Shown here piece by piece: positions 34,405 through 47,800 of a stretch of DNA of 64,000 nt. A model generated the notes under the pieces. That model saw only the letters and a program-made list of their open reading frames with translations. It searched no databases and had not been told where the DNA came from. The stretch spans positions 2,315,843-2,379,842 of the forward strand of contig NW_006766883.1 of assembly GCF_000275845.1 (NCBI RefSeq), given 5' to 3'. The first letter of the stretch is position 1, and each line of letters begins with the position of its first letter. Both the position numbers and the translations under genes were made by a program. The DNA is from Dichomitus squalens LYAD-421 SS1. Taxonomy: Eukaryota > Basidiomycota > Agaricomycetes > Polyporales > Polyporaceae.

Positions 34405-35217
34405 ATGCTTCTCCGCACTCTCACCCGGCCTACATTCATCTCGCACCAGCTTCCCCGTCATACGTCTCTCTTTGCCAAGGCAATGTCTGTCTCACACGTG
34501 GAGAACGCTGCACAGCTCGATGGCATCCTGAACAAGTCGGGCAATAAGCTCTCCGTAAGCTGCACCTCGCATGTCAAGTTGAAAAGCTGCATATTCAGTT
34601 TGGACTGACCTAGGTCATTGACTTCCATGCTACATGGTACGTGGTCGAGCATCTCTTCCGATGTATCCTGTCTGAACTGCGAAAAGGTGCGGCCCCTGCC
34701 ATATGATTGCGCCGACTTATGAAGCGCTGGCGAAACAATACACGGATGTCAACTTCCTCAAGTGTGACGTGGACCAAGCGAAGGACGTCGCCGGGAGGTA
34801 TCGCGTCACTGCGATGTGAGTGCCGATAACATCTCTGCAAAGATGTCGAGTTCAAACATCGGTAACTATTCAGGCCGACATTTGTTTTCCTCAAGGGGAC
34901 CGCGGAAGTGGATAGGATCCGAGGCGCAAACAAGCCGTGAGTCATTTCCTTCAACTGCTGTTGGAAAAAACTAGTGGATCTACGGACATGAAATGTGTAG
35001 GGCCCTTGAAGACGCGCTCCGCCGTCATGCGTCTGGAGGTAGCTCCGGGTCAGGAGCTTTCCCGGGCAAGGGTCACACCTTGGGTACTGGAAACTCGACT
35101 ACCGGCGGCACGGGTACAGGTGGAAGTGGCGTCCTGGCGTTCCAAGCACTAGACCCTCAGGTCAAGGTCCTACTCTGTCTTCTGGGAGGGTACATCCTCT
35201 TCTGGTACCTTAGCTGA
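34405..35217 (+). CDS. Thioredoxin with C-terminal membrane anchor
   Basis: Thiol-disulfide oxidoreductase. Five exons, 34405-34554, 34614-34636, 34687-34815, 34874-34936 and 35001-35217, give 193 residues. The thioredoxin fold is complete: VIDFHATWCGPCHMIAP with active site WCGPC, NFLKCDVDQAKDVAGRY and the cis-proline in AMPTFVFLKG. After the fold there is a Gly/Ser/Thr-rich linker of about 40 residues and a hydrophobic end, VKVLLCLLGGYILFWYLS. It therefore looks tail-anchored with the active site in the cytosol. The ATG at 34405 adds a basic, hydroxylated leader (MLLRTLTRPTFISHQ); the ATG at 34483 (MSVSHVENAAQL) would give the plain thioredoxin start. The leader could be a mitochondrial signal or not used. 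Confidence 0.9.
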
Positions 35218-35888
35218 GTAAGTGGGTTCTTCGCCTTCTTAGCAAATGCTTGCATGTCCCTATGTGATATACATTTCTGCTAAGGGACGTATGCACCATG
35301 CGAAACATCCGAATCGCGGCATCTATCAACCTCGGCCGGAAAATCCCGGTCGTCAATCCTTGATTGGTCCAACTATAAGCCCTGTAACACTCCTTTACAG
35401 GACGTTGCAGGGATAGGGACGGAGATATCGATACAGTTTACGTTCTGTTACGTGGCCCTTATGGCTTCAGAACTTCCATGACTCGGGAGCGGGACGCCGC
35501 TCATTGTCGCCGCTGAAGTACTAATGCCAAGTCGTCGTATGTTTTGAACGCCGCACAACCACCGCCCTGTGATCAGGCATTCGAGGGTACTCGGGTTGGT
35601 CGTTTGTGGCGACACGCTCGCCCTATAAGAGGACACAAGTATTGGATTCCGCAACGCTTTGCGGAGCTGATATCAGCCAGCGTTCAGCTAACTTCCGATC
35701 AATTGGAGTTGTCGGCGCGATTGCCTTCTTCAACTAAGTAGTAATTTGCTCATCGCAAGTGACAGATGCTTGTGAGTTCTCGTCTGGTTGTGACAGATGG
35801 CGGATGGTCGCCATTGGGTAATGCGCAGCGATAACGTCGTGAACCGGGTGGATCGTTGTCGACGATTCTCTGGGCGCCTTTCAGAGGT
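35218..35888. other. Intergenic region left of the tandem duplication
   Basis: No gene, RNA or clear repeat recognised. The sequence is less GC-rich than the neighbouring genes. Confidence 0.35.
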
Positions 35889-37196
35889 CCACATGCCAAG
35901 AACTGGTGAGATGTCGATCTCGACAGGGAAGCAACGTGCAACGCTGGCTTTCCTGTGGGACAAAGTACAGGTGTGTCCCGGCTAATGTATCGACATACTC
36001 GCATCACTGACGCAATCATGCTACATACATGCTGTTCATGGTACGGAATCACTGGAGCGCCACTAACCTCCGGATCCTTGCGTCCGCCCTTATGGGTCGT
36101 TGTACGGTAGAACTCTCCTCCAGCTTAGCATGGGCCGAAGAACTTACCTACAAAGGCGCCTGGCTCTAGCTCTGCGCGATCGCGCTCGCCGCGATGTTCC
36201 CGGTGAACGGGAAGAGAAGTTCTACGTAAGGGGCTTGGGGGCGGGGCTAGGATCTTCCCTCTTGAGGGTTTTGTCAGCCTGCTTTGGTGAACGGGACCCC
36301 GCGTAACTATACTGCGGCCGCTCGCCCTTTTCGACCGCCTCCGACTGTTCGCATCCGTTCACACGATGCTACTCCGCTCCGCCCCTTGTCGCAGCATGAA
36401 GGTTCTCTATCATTGACCGACAAGTTCGAGAGGTGCATTTGCATCGCTGAATGTTATACAAGTCCTAGATATGAGCTGACAGATCCACTGGTCTTAACCC
36501 GAGACATGGAAATCGTCTACATGCGTCCATAAGTCATTTTGCAGTCGGGCGCAGCACTTTATCGCACTAACCCGGGCGCCGAACTCTCCAACTCGCCGAA
36601 CTCGCGCGAGGACACGGCTTTGAACGTCGCTTAGAAATTTGGAAGGGAACTATCGCGACTACCGCGCGCCATATCTGCATTAATTCTCCCTCCGAATTGG
36701 CAGCAACCTCCCAACTCCGGTACCGGGCGGCACGGGGAAGGAAGCTATCAAGAGGCGCGGCTGCGCGCCTTGCAATCGCAGATCGTATCTCAGTCATAGC
36801 CGACACGAACAACACCCTGCAGCCCGCAAGAAGCCCCGAACACACGGCGCGCGCCGCACCCTCATGCGAGGCTGCGCGGATGGTCACCGAGAACTCAACA
36901 TTCCATCACTCTCGACCGCCTTATCGCCGGGTCCCTGCAGACAATACCGGCGTTCTGGTAAGTCAATCCTGTCGGTAGCAGAAACGTATTCATCATGCGC
37001 GCTCACTACAGATCCTAGGGCGAAAAATGTGCACAGTTTACGGGCAGTCACGGCGCAGCCCCGTTGCCCTCCGGTTCGCTCGCTTATTCTTGCGCTTCAA
37101 GGCCATCGAATGCAGTGATAAAGGGACCTCATAGGCAATCACACCGTTCCCTAGTGCCTCCTGTCCCCTCGCGGCCTCCCCCTTCACCGTTGCGCA
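35889..37196 (+). other. Upstream region of Pls-like gene 1
   Basis: Part of the duplicated unit. It matches 43245-44811 in patches, for example GCAGTCGGGCGCA at 36541 and CTGTCGGGCGCA at 43934. The position corresponding to the copy 2 TATA box (after CGAAAA at 37021) reads ATGTGCACAG instead. No gene seen. Confidence 0.55.
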
Positions 37197-40100
37197 ATGT
37201 CTGTCCCTCTGGCATTCCTCGGCGACCTTTCGGACCCTGCTCAGGGTGTATCCCTCGGGGATCAGCTCGCAGAAGTGGTCACCGACTCCGGTCGGGTCTC
37301 CACGCTCCTCGACTGCCTCTGCTCTACCGAGGCCCCCGTCCTCTGGTCCACCGACTCGTTGCGCCTGCCCCTGCCGCATGCAGCCCTACGCCGCTTCGTC
37401 TCTGGTTTTGCGTTGCCAACATCGGGGCTCCATGGCTCCCTGGGCCCCAACGATCGTGTTATGGTCGTTCTTCCTACAAGCCCCGAGAACGCCGTTGCGC
37501 TACTCGCCGTCTCCACATATCATACATGCGCTCCGGTCAACTCGAGCTGCACTGCCGGAGAGCTTGCCGAGGACGCAGCCCGTCTACGTGCCAAGGCGAT
37601 CTTCACGACTCCCGATGCGACGGATAGGCTTGAGCTCAGGAGGTTGAGGGAGGAACTGAGGTGTGAAGTTGTTTTCATGCACGCGCGCTCGGATGGCCCT
37701 GCAGGCCTGTTCGACATGACGGTCATGACGGACGGTGACGACGTGGATGACTGGGATGTAGTCCACAAGCTCGTCCCCAAGCCATCGCGTCCACACGGGT
37801 TGTCTGACTACTCGCTGGTGCTACACACCTCTGGGACGAGTGGCAAGAAGAAGGTGAGCGCCTTCCATTTTGGGCTAGGACGCCGACGTCTAAAGGCTTG
37901 CTATTCTTAGGTTGTCCCGTACACACTTCGCTCCCTCATCGTTGGCACTTGTGCTGTCATCCGCTCATGGGATCTCAGGGATGATGATGTGAACAGTGAG
38001 TACACCCTAGAATCCGCGGTGACGTCGCTTCAGGTATTGATTCTCGACGCAAGTGAACATGATGCCGCTGTTCCACGTTGGCGGGATCGTCCGCAACTTG
38101 TGGGCGCCCGTGTTCTCCGGCGGTAGCGCAATCATGTGTCCAGGCTTCGACAGCACTGCTTTCTGGCCGATCGCTATGGCCTGTGGAGCGACCTGGTACG
38201 CCTCGCTTGACTATGCTCGTCTGTTATTTTAAGCTTATGTCGAAATTTAGGTACTACGCTGCGCCGACGATGCATCACGCTATTTTGGGATCGAGGCCGG
38301 AGACAATTGTCCCTTCGCGGGATACACGCATTCGGATGGTAGCGAACGCGGCCGGTGGCCTTCTACCCACTCTGGCTCAACAGCTGAAGGACACCTTCGC
38401 TGCCGTCGTGCTTCCTTCATACGGTATGACGGAATGCATGCCCATCGCTTCGCCCCCAACGACGTATCAACTTGATCGCCCGGGTTGTTCCGGCATCGCT
38501 TGCGGTCCTCATTTGTCTATCCGCGATCCTTTCAACCTCGAGCGCGAACTGCCTCGGGGATCTACCGGTGCTATTTGCGTTCGCGGCGTCCCAACCTTTG
38601 AGGGATACGAGACCGAGCCCGGCGCTCCTCTTGACACTTCGGCGTTCTCGTCTGGAGGATGGTTTGACTCCGGAGACATGGGCTACATGGACGAAGATGG
38701 CTACCTCTTCATCACTGGTCGGTCAAAGGAGATCATCAACAAGGGTGGCGAGGTCATCTCTCCCTTCGAGATCGAGGAGGCTATCACATCTCTTGCTAAG
38801 GATCGTGTGAAGGCCACAATCGCGTTCTCCATCCCTCACGATGTCCTGCAGGAGACTATCGGCGTTGTCATCGTTCCCCAACCTGGCGCCCCTCGCATCG
38901 GCCTCTCCGAGCTGCTTGATCTGTTGAAAGTGCAGCTCCACCCCTCCAAGTGGCCATTCGCGATCGTATACATGCCCGACTTGCCGAAGAACAGCGCGGG
39001 AAAGCCACTGCGCATCAAGCTCGCCGAGCGTCTTGGCCTTGAGCAGATGACTGACGAGACGCCTGCCGTCGTCCGTCACTTCGAGACTCAGACCGTTCCC
39101 GACAAGAACGCACCTCTGTCGACGCCGATCCCTTGCTCGGTCGTCTCCCTCGATGTTCCCACAGTAGAGGACGCCATCGCCAGTCTTCAGGGTGTCCAGG
39201 AAGTCGCTGTTCGTCTGCGCAAAGACGGCACACCTGAGGCGCTTGTGGCGATCAATCCTGCTTCTGGTCTCGACTCTGCCTCCATTGTCAACGCGCTGTT
39301 GAAGACTGTCCCTGGTTATTCCGTACCAAACCCTCTTCATGTCTTCTCTGAGCTCCTCGCGAGGAGGCAGGATCGGACCGTTGACTGGGACGTCATGGAA
39401 GCCGAGATGGCTCGCCGGAACGCACGCGGCCTGTCTTCTCAGGCTCTCGTCATACGTGATATTGTCGCAGAACTCCTCGACAAGGATCCGGCCTCCATTT
39501 CTGGCGACAGCGACTTCTTCCTCCTAGGTGGCAACTCGCTCCTTTTGGGTCGTCTTGCGCACATGATCCGTAAGGAGACTGGAGCGACTGTGCGCGTCCC
39601 TTCCATATTCGCACACAGTACCATCGATGGAATCGCATCCTTACTCGAGGACGACAACCACTCACCTATTGATCCTGATAAAACCGCCGTCAATACAACT
39701 GTCAACAGCTCCGCCGCGTCCATCAACAAGTCGGAGTCCAGCACGATCGATCTCCCTGCACTTGAAAGCCAAGAGTTCGTCCCGGACAATGGCCGTAGCC
39801 AGACCCACGTACTGTCCCTCTTCGTACAAGCCATTCCTTCGTTATTCTTCTATCCCTTGAAGGTCGCATTTACGTGGACTGGCATCGTTTTCATCCTCTC
39901 TCTTTTCACAGCTTTCATTGGCGGCTCCTACTGGGAACGCATCGGATCCTTGTTGACGGCTATTGTCGGTGCTCGCCTTCTTGCGCGGATCGTCCTTCCC
40001 ATCGTTGCCATCGCTTTCAAGTGGGTCGTCATCGGCCGCTATAAACCGGGAACTTACCGCTTCTGGAGCAACTACCACCTTCGCTGGTGGATCACCAATC

Positions 40101-42351
40101 AGATTCTCCGTATCTTCGGCCGCGGTATCTTCTCTATGCACCCCTCCCTTGAGATCTTTTACTTCCGCATGCTTGGAGCACGCATTGGCCGGGACGTCAT
40201 CATTGACTCGAAGGCGAAGCTCGCCGAGTTCGACCTACTCACCCTTCACGACGGTTGCCGCATAGACAATGCTCTCGTGCGTGGCTTCTGCGTCGAGCGC
40301 GATGGGTGCTTCCGCCTTGAGCCTATCGTCATTGGCCGTGGTGCCATCGTGAACACCTATACGCAACTCGCTCCCGGCGCCGTCATCCCCGATGGCGCGA
40401 CATATGGTCCGCACGCTTCTTCTCACGACGAGCCCTCTCCCGATAGCCACGCTCAGTACGGTCGCGCGGCTGTTCCCCAGCCGCACTGGGCACTCAAATT
40501 CCTTCTGGCGTACCCTGTTATCCTCATCGTGAAGATCGCCGCGTATGTTCCTTGGTTCGCTGCCCTCTACCTTCTCGTTATGCAACCTTCTCCTGCCGGC
40601 GATTTCACTGCGGTGGAGCGCGTCATCGTCTGGTTCGCGTCACCGCAACGCGTTGCGTGGCACAGCCTTGCCCGTATCATCCGAGTGATCTTCCCGCCGA
40701 TTCTCCAGGTCATCCTCGGCATCATCGTCAAGCGCATCATGGGTCTTAACAGCGAGGGTCCCACTGCGGACGCTTCGCAGTGGGCTCTGACCCGCCGTTT
40801 CATCAATCATCATCTCCTCAGTCAGGCTGCTATCAAGCGTGCGTTCGACATCATTGGTTCGCATTACGAGATGACCTCAATCATCTGGCGGTGCATGGGC
40901 GCGAAAATCGGCAGGCGCGTGTATTGGCCCGGGTCGGGGATCTACTGTCCGGATCCAGAGCTCTTCGAAGTCGGCGACGACGTCGTGTTCGGGTCCCGGT
41001 CTGAGGCGTTCACCACGGACGGTATCGGTTCGGGTAGGATCGTCATCAAGTCTGGTGCTATGATCGCTGACCGCGTCGTCCTCTTACCTGGTGTGACTGT
41101 GGGCAAGCGTACCGTCATGGGCTCTGGTGCGCTCGCGAAGCGGGACACGACATACGTCGATGGTTCGGTCTGGATGGGCTCGGAGGGTGGGGAAGCGGTC
41201 TGCTTCAAGAGCGGAAACAAGGAGGGAGCCGACGACAACAGTCCGACGATCACGCCCTTCGGCCGCGCTTTCTACAAGCGCGAGGCGTCCTACTTCGTAT
41301 TCCCGTACCCCCTGCTGGTCATCATCAACACCCTCGTCGCCATTGTCTGCGCAGGCTATTGGTCGATCGCGGCCGTCGTCGGCACCCAGGTTCTCAACCA
41401 GCTCCGCATCCATCTTCCTCAGCTACACCTCTTTGCGAATGGCCCTCAGCAGGTCTTCGTCCTGTTCGGGCTGATGGCGTGCTGGTTCATCATCACCCTT
41501 AGCCTCCAGGCGGTCATTGCCCTCCTCTGGGTTGTCGTGACTAAGTGGATCGTCATCGGTCGCCGGGTCGCCGGCAGCTACGACTGGGACAAGAGCTCGT
41601 ACTGTCAGCGCTGGCAGCTTCATCTCGTCCTCGCGAAGCCTCTGTATAGAGGCTACGGCATCGGCGGTATCCTTGGCGCGATTAGCGGGTCCGCATACAT
41701 CGTCTGGTTCTACCGCGCTATGGGCGCCAAGATCGGCAAGAACTGCGCAGTGTTCGCTGGCGGCCGTACGGGTTTGATGACAGAGCCCGATCTTGTCGAG
41801 TTGGGCGACAATGTCGCGCTCGATGACTGCTCAGTTGTCGCTCACATCAACTCCCGTGGGAACTTCTCTCTGAACGCATTGTCAATTGGCTCTGGGTGAG
41901 TCAACAACCCCTCTTCCTCATCGTTGAGAGTCGCTAATAATCACGTCATAGCTGTGCGTTGCGCTCGGGCTCTCGCCTGCTCTCGGGGGCATCTATGGAG
42001 ACCAGCTCCATGCTTCTCGAACACACTCTCCTCACGTCGGGCGAGATCGCCGAGTCCGGCGGCGTGTACGCCGGTTGGCCTGCGCGTACCATGGATGAAA
42101 AGACGTGGGAACGCAGCAGGACAAGTTCAATGGTTCTGTCTACGTTCCACACCGACTCGCGTTACCGGAAACTCCAGCGTGTACAAGATAAGCTGGAGGA
42201 CGAGCGGCGGAGGTTGGATAGAAAGCTCGAGGACCACGAGCGTGAGCTGCAGGAGGCGAAGCGGCGGCTGGAGCTGATGTTGCGCCACACTTCGACTATG
42301 CGCGGCTCGACGCTCATGAGTGGCAGCGCACGATCGAGTGTCCATGGCTGA
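37197..42351 (+). CDS. Pls-like NRPS-like enzyme, copy 1 (adenylation, carrier, membrane and triple beta-helix domains)
   Basis: Five exons, 37197-37853, 37911-37995, 38054-38195, 38251-41895 and 41952-42351, give 1,642 residues. The adenylation domain (about 1-560) has LHTSGTSGKKK (211-219), MPLFHVGGI, APTMHHAIL, LPSYGMTECMP (about 350), GGWFDSGDMGYMDEDGYLF, TGRSKEIINKGGEV and KNSAGKPLRIK (about 541). It resembles Pcs60-type acyl-CoA ligases. The carrier domain has FFLLGGNSLLLG with the phosphopantetheine serine at about 721. Then pairs of hydrophobic helices alternate with three hexapeptide-type (left-handed beta-helix) domains, at roughly 890-1010 (RMLGARIGRDV), 1180-1310 (RCMGAKIGRRV) and 1450-1570 (RAMGAKIGKNC). 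A charged coiled coil (about 1570-1625) ends the protein. A-T-(TM-C)x3 is the layout of bacterial epsilon-poly-lysine synthetase. Substrate and product are unknown. Confidence 0.85.
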
Positions 42352-42460
42352 GATGTAGGTACTGGTCAGTCCGTTGTCGTGCTGTTTGTCCTTTCCCTGC
42401 ATGCTAGACTCGTCGTGTTGTTATACCCATCGCTTTCGATCGTCCGCTATAGACTCGCAC

Positions 42461-43244
42461 ACAGATTACATGAAACCAGCTGCTGTATTGGTAGCATCCT
42501 TTTCTTTCTCTCCTTCTTATGTTGCACACACTGTTCGCTTCTGCATCGTCCCTCGAACCCCGTTACATACTACCGTGTAGGTAATTCTTGTATTATCACA
42601 CCGCTACGCTGCGTAGCATGGACATATGCCTCTTATGTCCCCTCACACTCGAATCTCTTCAACGGAATTGCCTGTCGACACTTCCCACTCACGACAGCGC
42701 ATAAGGTCGAAATGACTGGACATGGACAGTGAATGCAATCAATACCCTAACGCGAAGGGGCCAAAGGGGGGGCAGCGCCCTTCCATTGGGTAAGAAGTCA
42801 TTGACGATGTGTCAACTTTATTGCGATGTTGCTTGAGGGCTACGCTCCAACCCGCATTATTTGAATGGGCATATTATTGAGGCAGCCTGTGTGGGAGGAG
42901 GCGGTGGGTCTGTGCAAGCTCGTTCAATCATACTATGCGCACGTGGAGACGGCGCAAACCTGACTGATGCGCGGAGGCACTTCACTCTTTGCTGGACGCT
43001 GGACCAGAAATGAAACATAGAAGATCGTGACTAGGACTCTCCGTAATGGGGCCGCATCCTATGAGGGACAGGAGCGCCTTGACTGCCCGATTCGGTAGGA
43101 TGAGCGCCGGGACCTGAGAACGCAGTCAGGTATCCGAATTGGCCGTTACAAATCGAAGTGCCAGACTCATTTCGAACCGCCTGCTATGAGCCTATCGTCT
43201 CTGTTGCGTTCATCTCCGGCTGTTTCAACTGATTTGCCGGATCC
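42461..43244. other. Spacer between the two duplicated units
   Basis: No gene recognised. A short GC-rich palindromic run (GGGGCAGCGCCC) lies near 42772. Confidence 0.4.
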
Positions 43245-44701
43245 AAATGCCACGAGCCGGTGAAATGCCCATCTGGACTGGGGAGCAACATGCAATGCTA
43301 GAATTCCTGTGGGACCAAGTATAGCCCAAGCCGTCGTTCACCTTCTTGTCGTTTCACTTCCGAGGGTGCGTCTCGGCTAGCTTATCGACATCATTAGAAT
43401 CACTGACCCAATCGTGACGCATGCTGTTTGTGGCACAGAATCGCCGGAGCACCATTGACCTTCGGATACTCGTGTCCACCCATATGGGTTGTTGTACGGT
43501 ACGACTCACTTCAAACTCAATGTGGACCGAAGAACCAATGTTCAGAGGTGCCTTGGCCTACCCATGCGCGAGTCGCACTCTCGGGAGCGCTATGTCCCTT
43601 GCGAACGCGAAGGGATCCAATACTGAGTAAAGGGGCTTAGGGGCCGGGGCGGGTACCTTCTCCTGCTCCAAGTCGGTGAAAGGGATTCCGCATAACCTTT
43701 TCTGCGGCCGCTCGCGCCTTTTTTGACCGCCTCCAGCTGTTCGCGTTCGTTCATACGACGCTATACGGCGCCAGGATGACCCTCAATCGCAGCATCCAGG
43801 TTCCTAATTAAACTAAACAGCTCGGGACTTGCATCTATGTTGCTAAATATTTCATGAGTCCCGGACACGAGCTAACTGATTCACTGTCTTCAACTCGAGA
43901 CGTTACGGCTCTGCTTGCCCATGGGACATTTCACTGTCGGGCGCACTGCTTTGATGCATTGACACGAACGACGCGTTCACCGACTTGTGCAACTCGCGCT
44001 AGGATACGCCTTCGGACGTCGCTGAAGAAGATGGAGCGGAATCATCGCAAGCGGCGTACGCCATCTCCACATTAAGGGTGGCCAACGGGTGCAATAACAC
44101 GGCAGCTCTAGGATGATTATAGAGGACAACTGTGGAGGCGATCTTGCCCTCAGAATCGCGATTCGGCCCAAAATGGCGGAAGTCCTAGAGGATCTCGATT
44201 TGCTGTCGGCGATTCCGTCTCTCCCAAGTCCTCCTTGGAATCGTCATCGCAATCGGTGCGTGATATGTAGGCAGAATCAGAACCGTGGACTCTAACATTT
44301 CCCCCCGTCCCATTTAGTAGCATACTAGCAACCTTACAACTCAAGTACCGGGCGGCATAGAAGAGGAAGTCATCTAGAATGCCGCTGCGCGACTTACATA
44401 GTGCAGATCGTATCTGAGTCACAGCCGACACGATCGACGCCCTGCAGTCCGCAAGAAGCACCGAAACACACGGCGCGCGCGGTACCTCATGCGATGCTGG
44501 GCGGAAGGCCACAGAAAAATCAGCACTCCATCGTTCTCGACCACCTTATCTCCGGATTCTTGCGGACTCTACCGGCGTTCTGGCAAGTCATCCCCTTCGA
44601 TGACACAAACGTATCCACTATCCGCATCCGCCGCACAGAATACAGGCGGTGATTTGCACCGTTTAGGGGCGTTCGCCTTTGCAATCTCGCTGTCGAAAAC
44701 A

Positions 44702-44709
44702 TATATAAA
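44702..44709 (+). promoter_or_regulatory. TATA box of Pls-like gene 2
   Basis: TATATAAA about 103 bases before the ATG, followed by GGGCGCGC and a pyrimidine-rich leader (CACCACACCCCGTACATCAC and similar), a common fungal core promoter layout. The aligned position upstream of copy 1 has no TATA box. Confidence 0.7.
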
Positions 44710-44811
44710 GGGCGCGCATGGTTCGCGTCCTCACCTATTTTCCGTACTCTTCACCACACCCCGTACATCACATCGCACCTCTACATCATCAGCACCCATA
44801 CACCCCACGCA

Positions 44812-47800
44812 ATGTCTGTCCCTCTTGCATTCCTCGGCGACCTCTCGGACCCTGCTCAGGATGTGTCCCTTGGGGACCAGCTCGCAGAACTTGTCACCGA
44901 TTCCGGTCGCGTCTCCACGCTTCTCGACTGCCTCGCCTCTACCGAGGCCCCCGTACTCTGGTCCACCGACTCGTCACGTCCGCCACTGCAGCATAAAGCA
45001 CTATGCCGATTCGTCTCTGGCTTCGCGCTGCCGACATCTGGACTCTATGGCTCCTTGGGTCCCAATGACCGTGTCATGGTCGTTCTTCCTACAAGCCCCG
45101 AGAACGCCGTTGCGCTCATGGCCGTCTCTTCCTATCACACCTGCGCTCCCGTCAACTCCAGCTGCACTCCCGCGGAGATCGCCGAGGACGCAGCTCGCCT
45201 ACGAGTCAAGGCGGTCTTCACGACTCCCGATGCAACGGAGCGGCTTGACCTCAAGAAGCTCAGGGAGCAGCTGAAATGCGACATTATCTTCATGCACGCA
45301 CGGTCGGATGGCCCCGCAGGTTTGTTCGACATGACGGTCATGACGGACGGTGACGAGGAGGCCTCGAACGTAATACACAAGCTCGTTTCGCGACCGTCGC
45401 AGCCACACGGGCTGTCTGATTACTCGCTAATTCTACACACTTCTGGTACGAGTGGCAAAAAGAAGGTGAGTAGCTTCCGCTTTGCCTGGTCTAGGAACAG
45501 ATGTTCTAATGCCCGCTCCTAATCACTTCCAGGTTGTTCCGTATACACTTCGTTCTCTCATTGTCGGCACCTGTGCCGTGATTCGCTCATGGGCTCTTAG
45601 GGATGACGATGTGAACAGTGAGTCCACTTGATATCTGTTGTATTACCCTTCCGCTGACGATCATCAACAGTGAACATGATGCCGCTGTTCCACGTCGGTG
45701 GTATTATTCGCAACTTATGGGCGCCCGTCTTCTCAGGCGGGAGCGCAATTATGTGTCCAGGCTTTGACAGCACTGCCTTCTGGCCGATCGTCATGGCTTG
45801 TGGAGCGACCTGGTACGCGTCACCTACCTACCCTTGTTAGATCTTTGGACTCATGTCACTCCAGGTATTACGCTGCGCCGACGATGCATCACGCTATTTT
45901 GGGGTCGATGCCCGAGACGGTAGTCCCATCGAGAGATGTCCGCATTCGGATGGTTGCAAACGCGGCCGGCGGTTTACTACCTACTCTAGCTCAACAGGTG
46001 AAGGATACCTTCGGCTCTATCGTACTTCCCTCATACGGAATGACGGAGTGTATGCCTATCGCTTCGCCCCCGACGACGTATCAACTTGATCGCCCGGGTT
46101 GTTCCGGCATCGCTTGTGGTCCCCACATGTCTATCCGCGATCCTTTCAACCTGGAGCGCGAGTTGCCTCGGGGATCCACCGGCGCTGTGTGTGTACGTGG
46201 CATCCCGACGTTTGAGGGATACGAGACTGAGCCCGGCGCTCCTCTCGACACTTCAGCTTTCTCGTCAGAAGGTTGGTTCGATGGTGGTGACGTCGGCTAC
46301 ATGGACCAAGACGGTTATTTGTTCGTCACTGGTCGGTCAAAGGAGATCATCAACAAGGGTGGCGAGGTCATCTCTCCCTTCGAGATCGAAGAGGCCATCA
46401 CGTCTCTCGCCTCGGGCCGGGTGAAGGCCACAATCGCGTTCTCCATCCCTCACGATGTCCTGCAGGAGACCATTGGTGTTGTCATCGTTCCCCAGCATGG
46501 CGCCCCTCGCATCGGCCTCGGCGAGCTCATCGATTTGTTACAAGTGCAGCTCCACCCCTCCAAATGGCCGTTTGCGATTGTGTACATGCCCGACTTGCCG
46601 AAGAACGCCGCGGGAAAGCCACTACGCATCAAGCTCGCCGAGCGTCTTGGCCTTGAGCAGATGACTGACGAGACACCTGCCGTCGTCCGTCACTTCGAGA
46701 CACAGACTGTCCCCGACAAGAACGCACCTCTGTCGACGCCGATCCCTTGCTCGGTCGTCTCCCTCGATGTTCCCACAGTAGAGGACGCCATCGCCAGTCT
46801 TCAGGGCGTCCGGGAAGTTACCGTTCGTCTGAGCAAAAGTGGCACTCCCGAGGCGCTTGTGGCGATCAACCCTGCTTCTGGTCTCGACTCTGTCTCCATT
46901 GTCGACTTGCTGGTCAAGATCGTATCCGGTTACTCCGTGCCAAATCCTCTCTACGTCTTCTCTGAGCTCCTCGCCAGGAAGCAGGATGGCACAGTTGACT
47001 GGGACGTTATGGAAGCCGAGATGGCCCGCCGGAACGCACGTAGCCTGTCTTCCCAGGGTCTTGTCATTCGTACGATCGTTGCGGAGCTATTGGACAAGGA
47101 TCCGGCCTCCATTTCTGGCGACAGCGACTTCTTCCTCCTAGGTGGCAACTCGCTTCTCTTGGGCCGTCTTGCGCACATGATTCGCAAGGAGACCGGAACC
47201 ACTGTGCGGGTTGCCGCCATCTTCGCTAACAGCACCGTAAACGGAATCGCATCCTTGATCGAAGGCGACAGTGACAGCGAATCGCGTGCTGAAGTTGACA
47301 AGACCGCCGTCAACACTACTGCGGGCAGCTCCGCGGCGTCCGTCAACGAGTTGCCGGCCAGCACGGAGCCCGACCTACCATCCCTCGAGAGTCAAGACCT
47401 CGCCCAGGACAACGGCCGCAGCCAGACTCACGTACTGGCGCTCCTCGTACAAGTTATCCCTTCATTGCTGTTCTATCCTCTGAAGGTCGCGTTCACGTGG
47501 ACGAGCCTCGTCTTGTTCCTTTCCCTCTTCACGACTGCCATCGATGGCTCCTTCTGGCAGCGTATCGGGTCCCTGTTCGCAGCTATTATTGCCGCTCGCC
47601 TTCTTTCGAGGATCGTCCTTCCCGTCGTCGGCATTGCTCTGAAGTGGATCATCATCGGACGTTACAAGCCAGGGACTTACCGCTTCTGGAGCAACTACCA
47701 CCTTCGCTGGTGGATTATCAACCAGGCTCTCCGTATCTTCGGCCGCGGTATTTTCTCTGCGCACCCCTACCTCGAGGTTGTATACTTGCGCATGCTTGGA

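Larger units (their letters stand above)
35889..42460 (+). repeat. Tandem duplication unit 1 (Pls-like gene plus upstream region)
   Basis: Alignable by eye with 43245-50040 from an upstream anchor (ATGCCA at 35893 and 43246, then CTTTCCTGTGGGAC / ATTCCTGTGGGAC) through the promoter, the whole coding gene and about 100 bases of the 3' region (GTTATACCC). The upstream parts have diverged much more than the coding parts. Borders are approximate. Confidence 0.8.

Noticed and set aside
38723..39340. Long minus-strand open frame (about 205 codons)
   Set aside because: It lies wholly antisense to the Pls-like gene 1 coding exon, follows its codon periodicity, and has no motif of its own.
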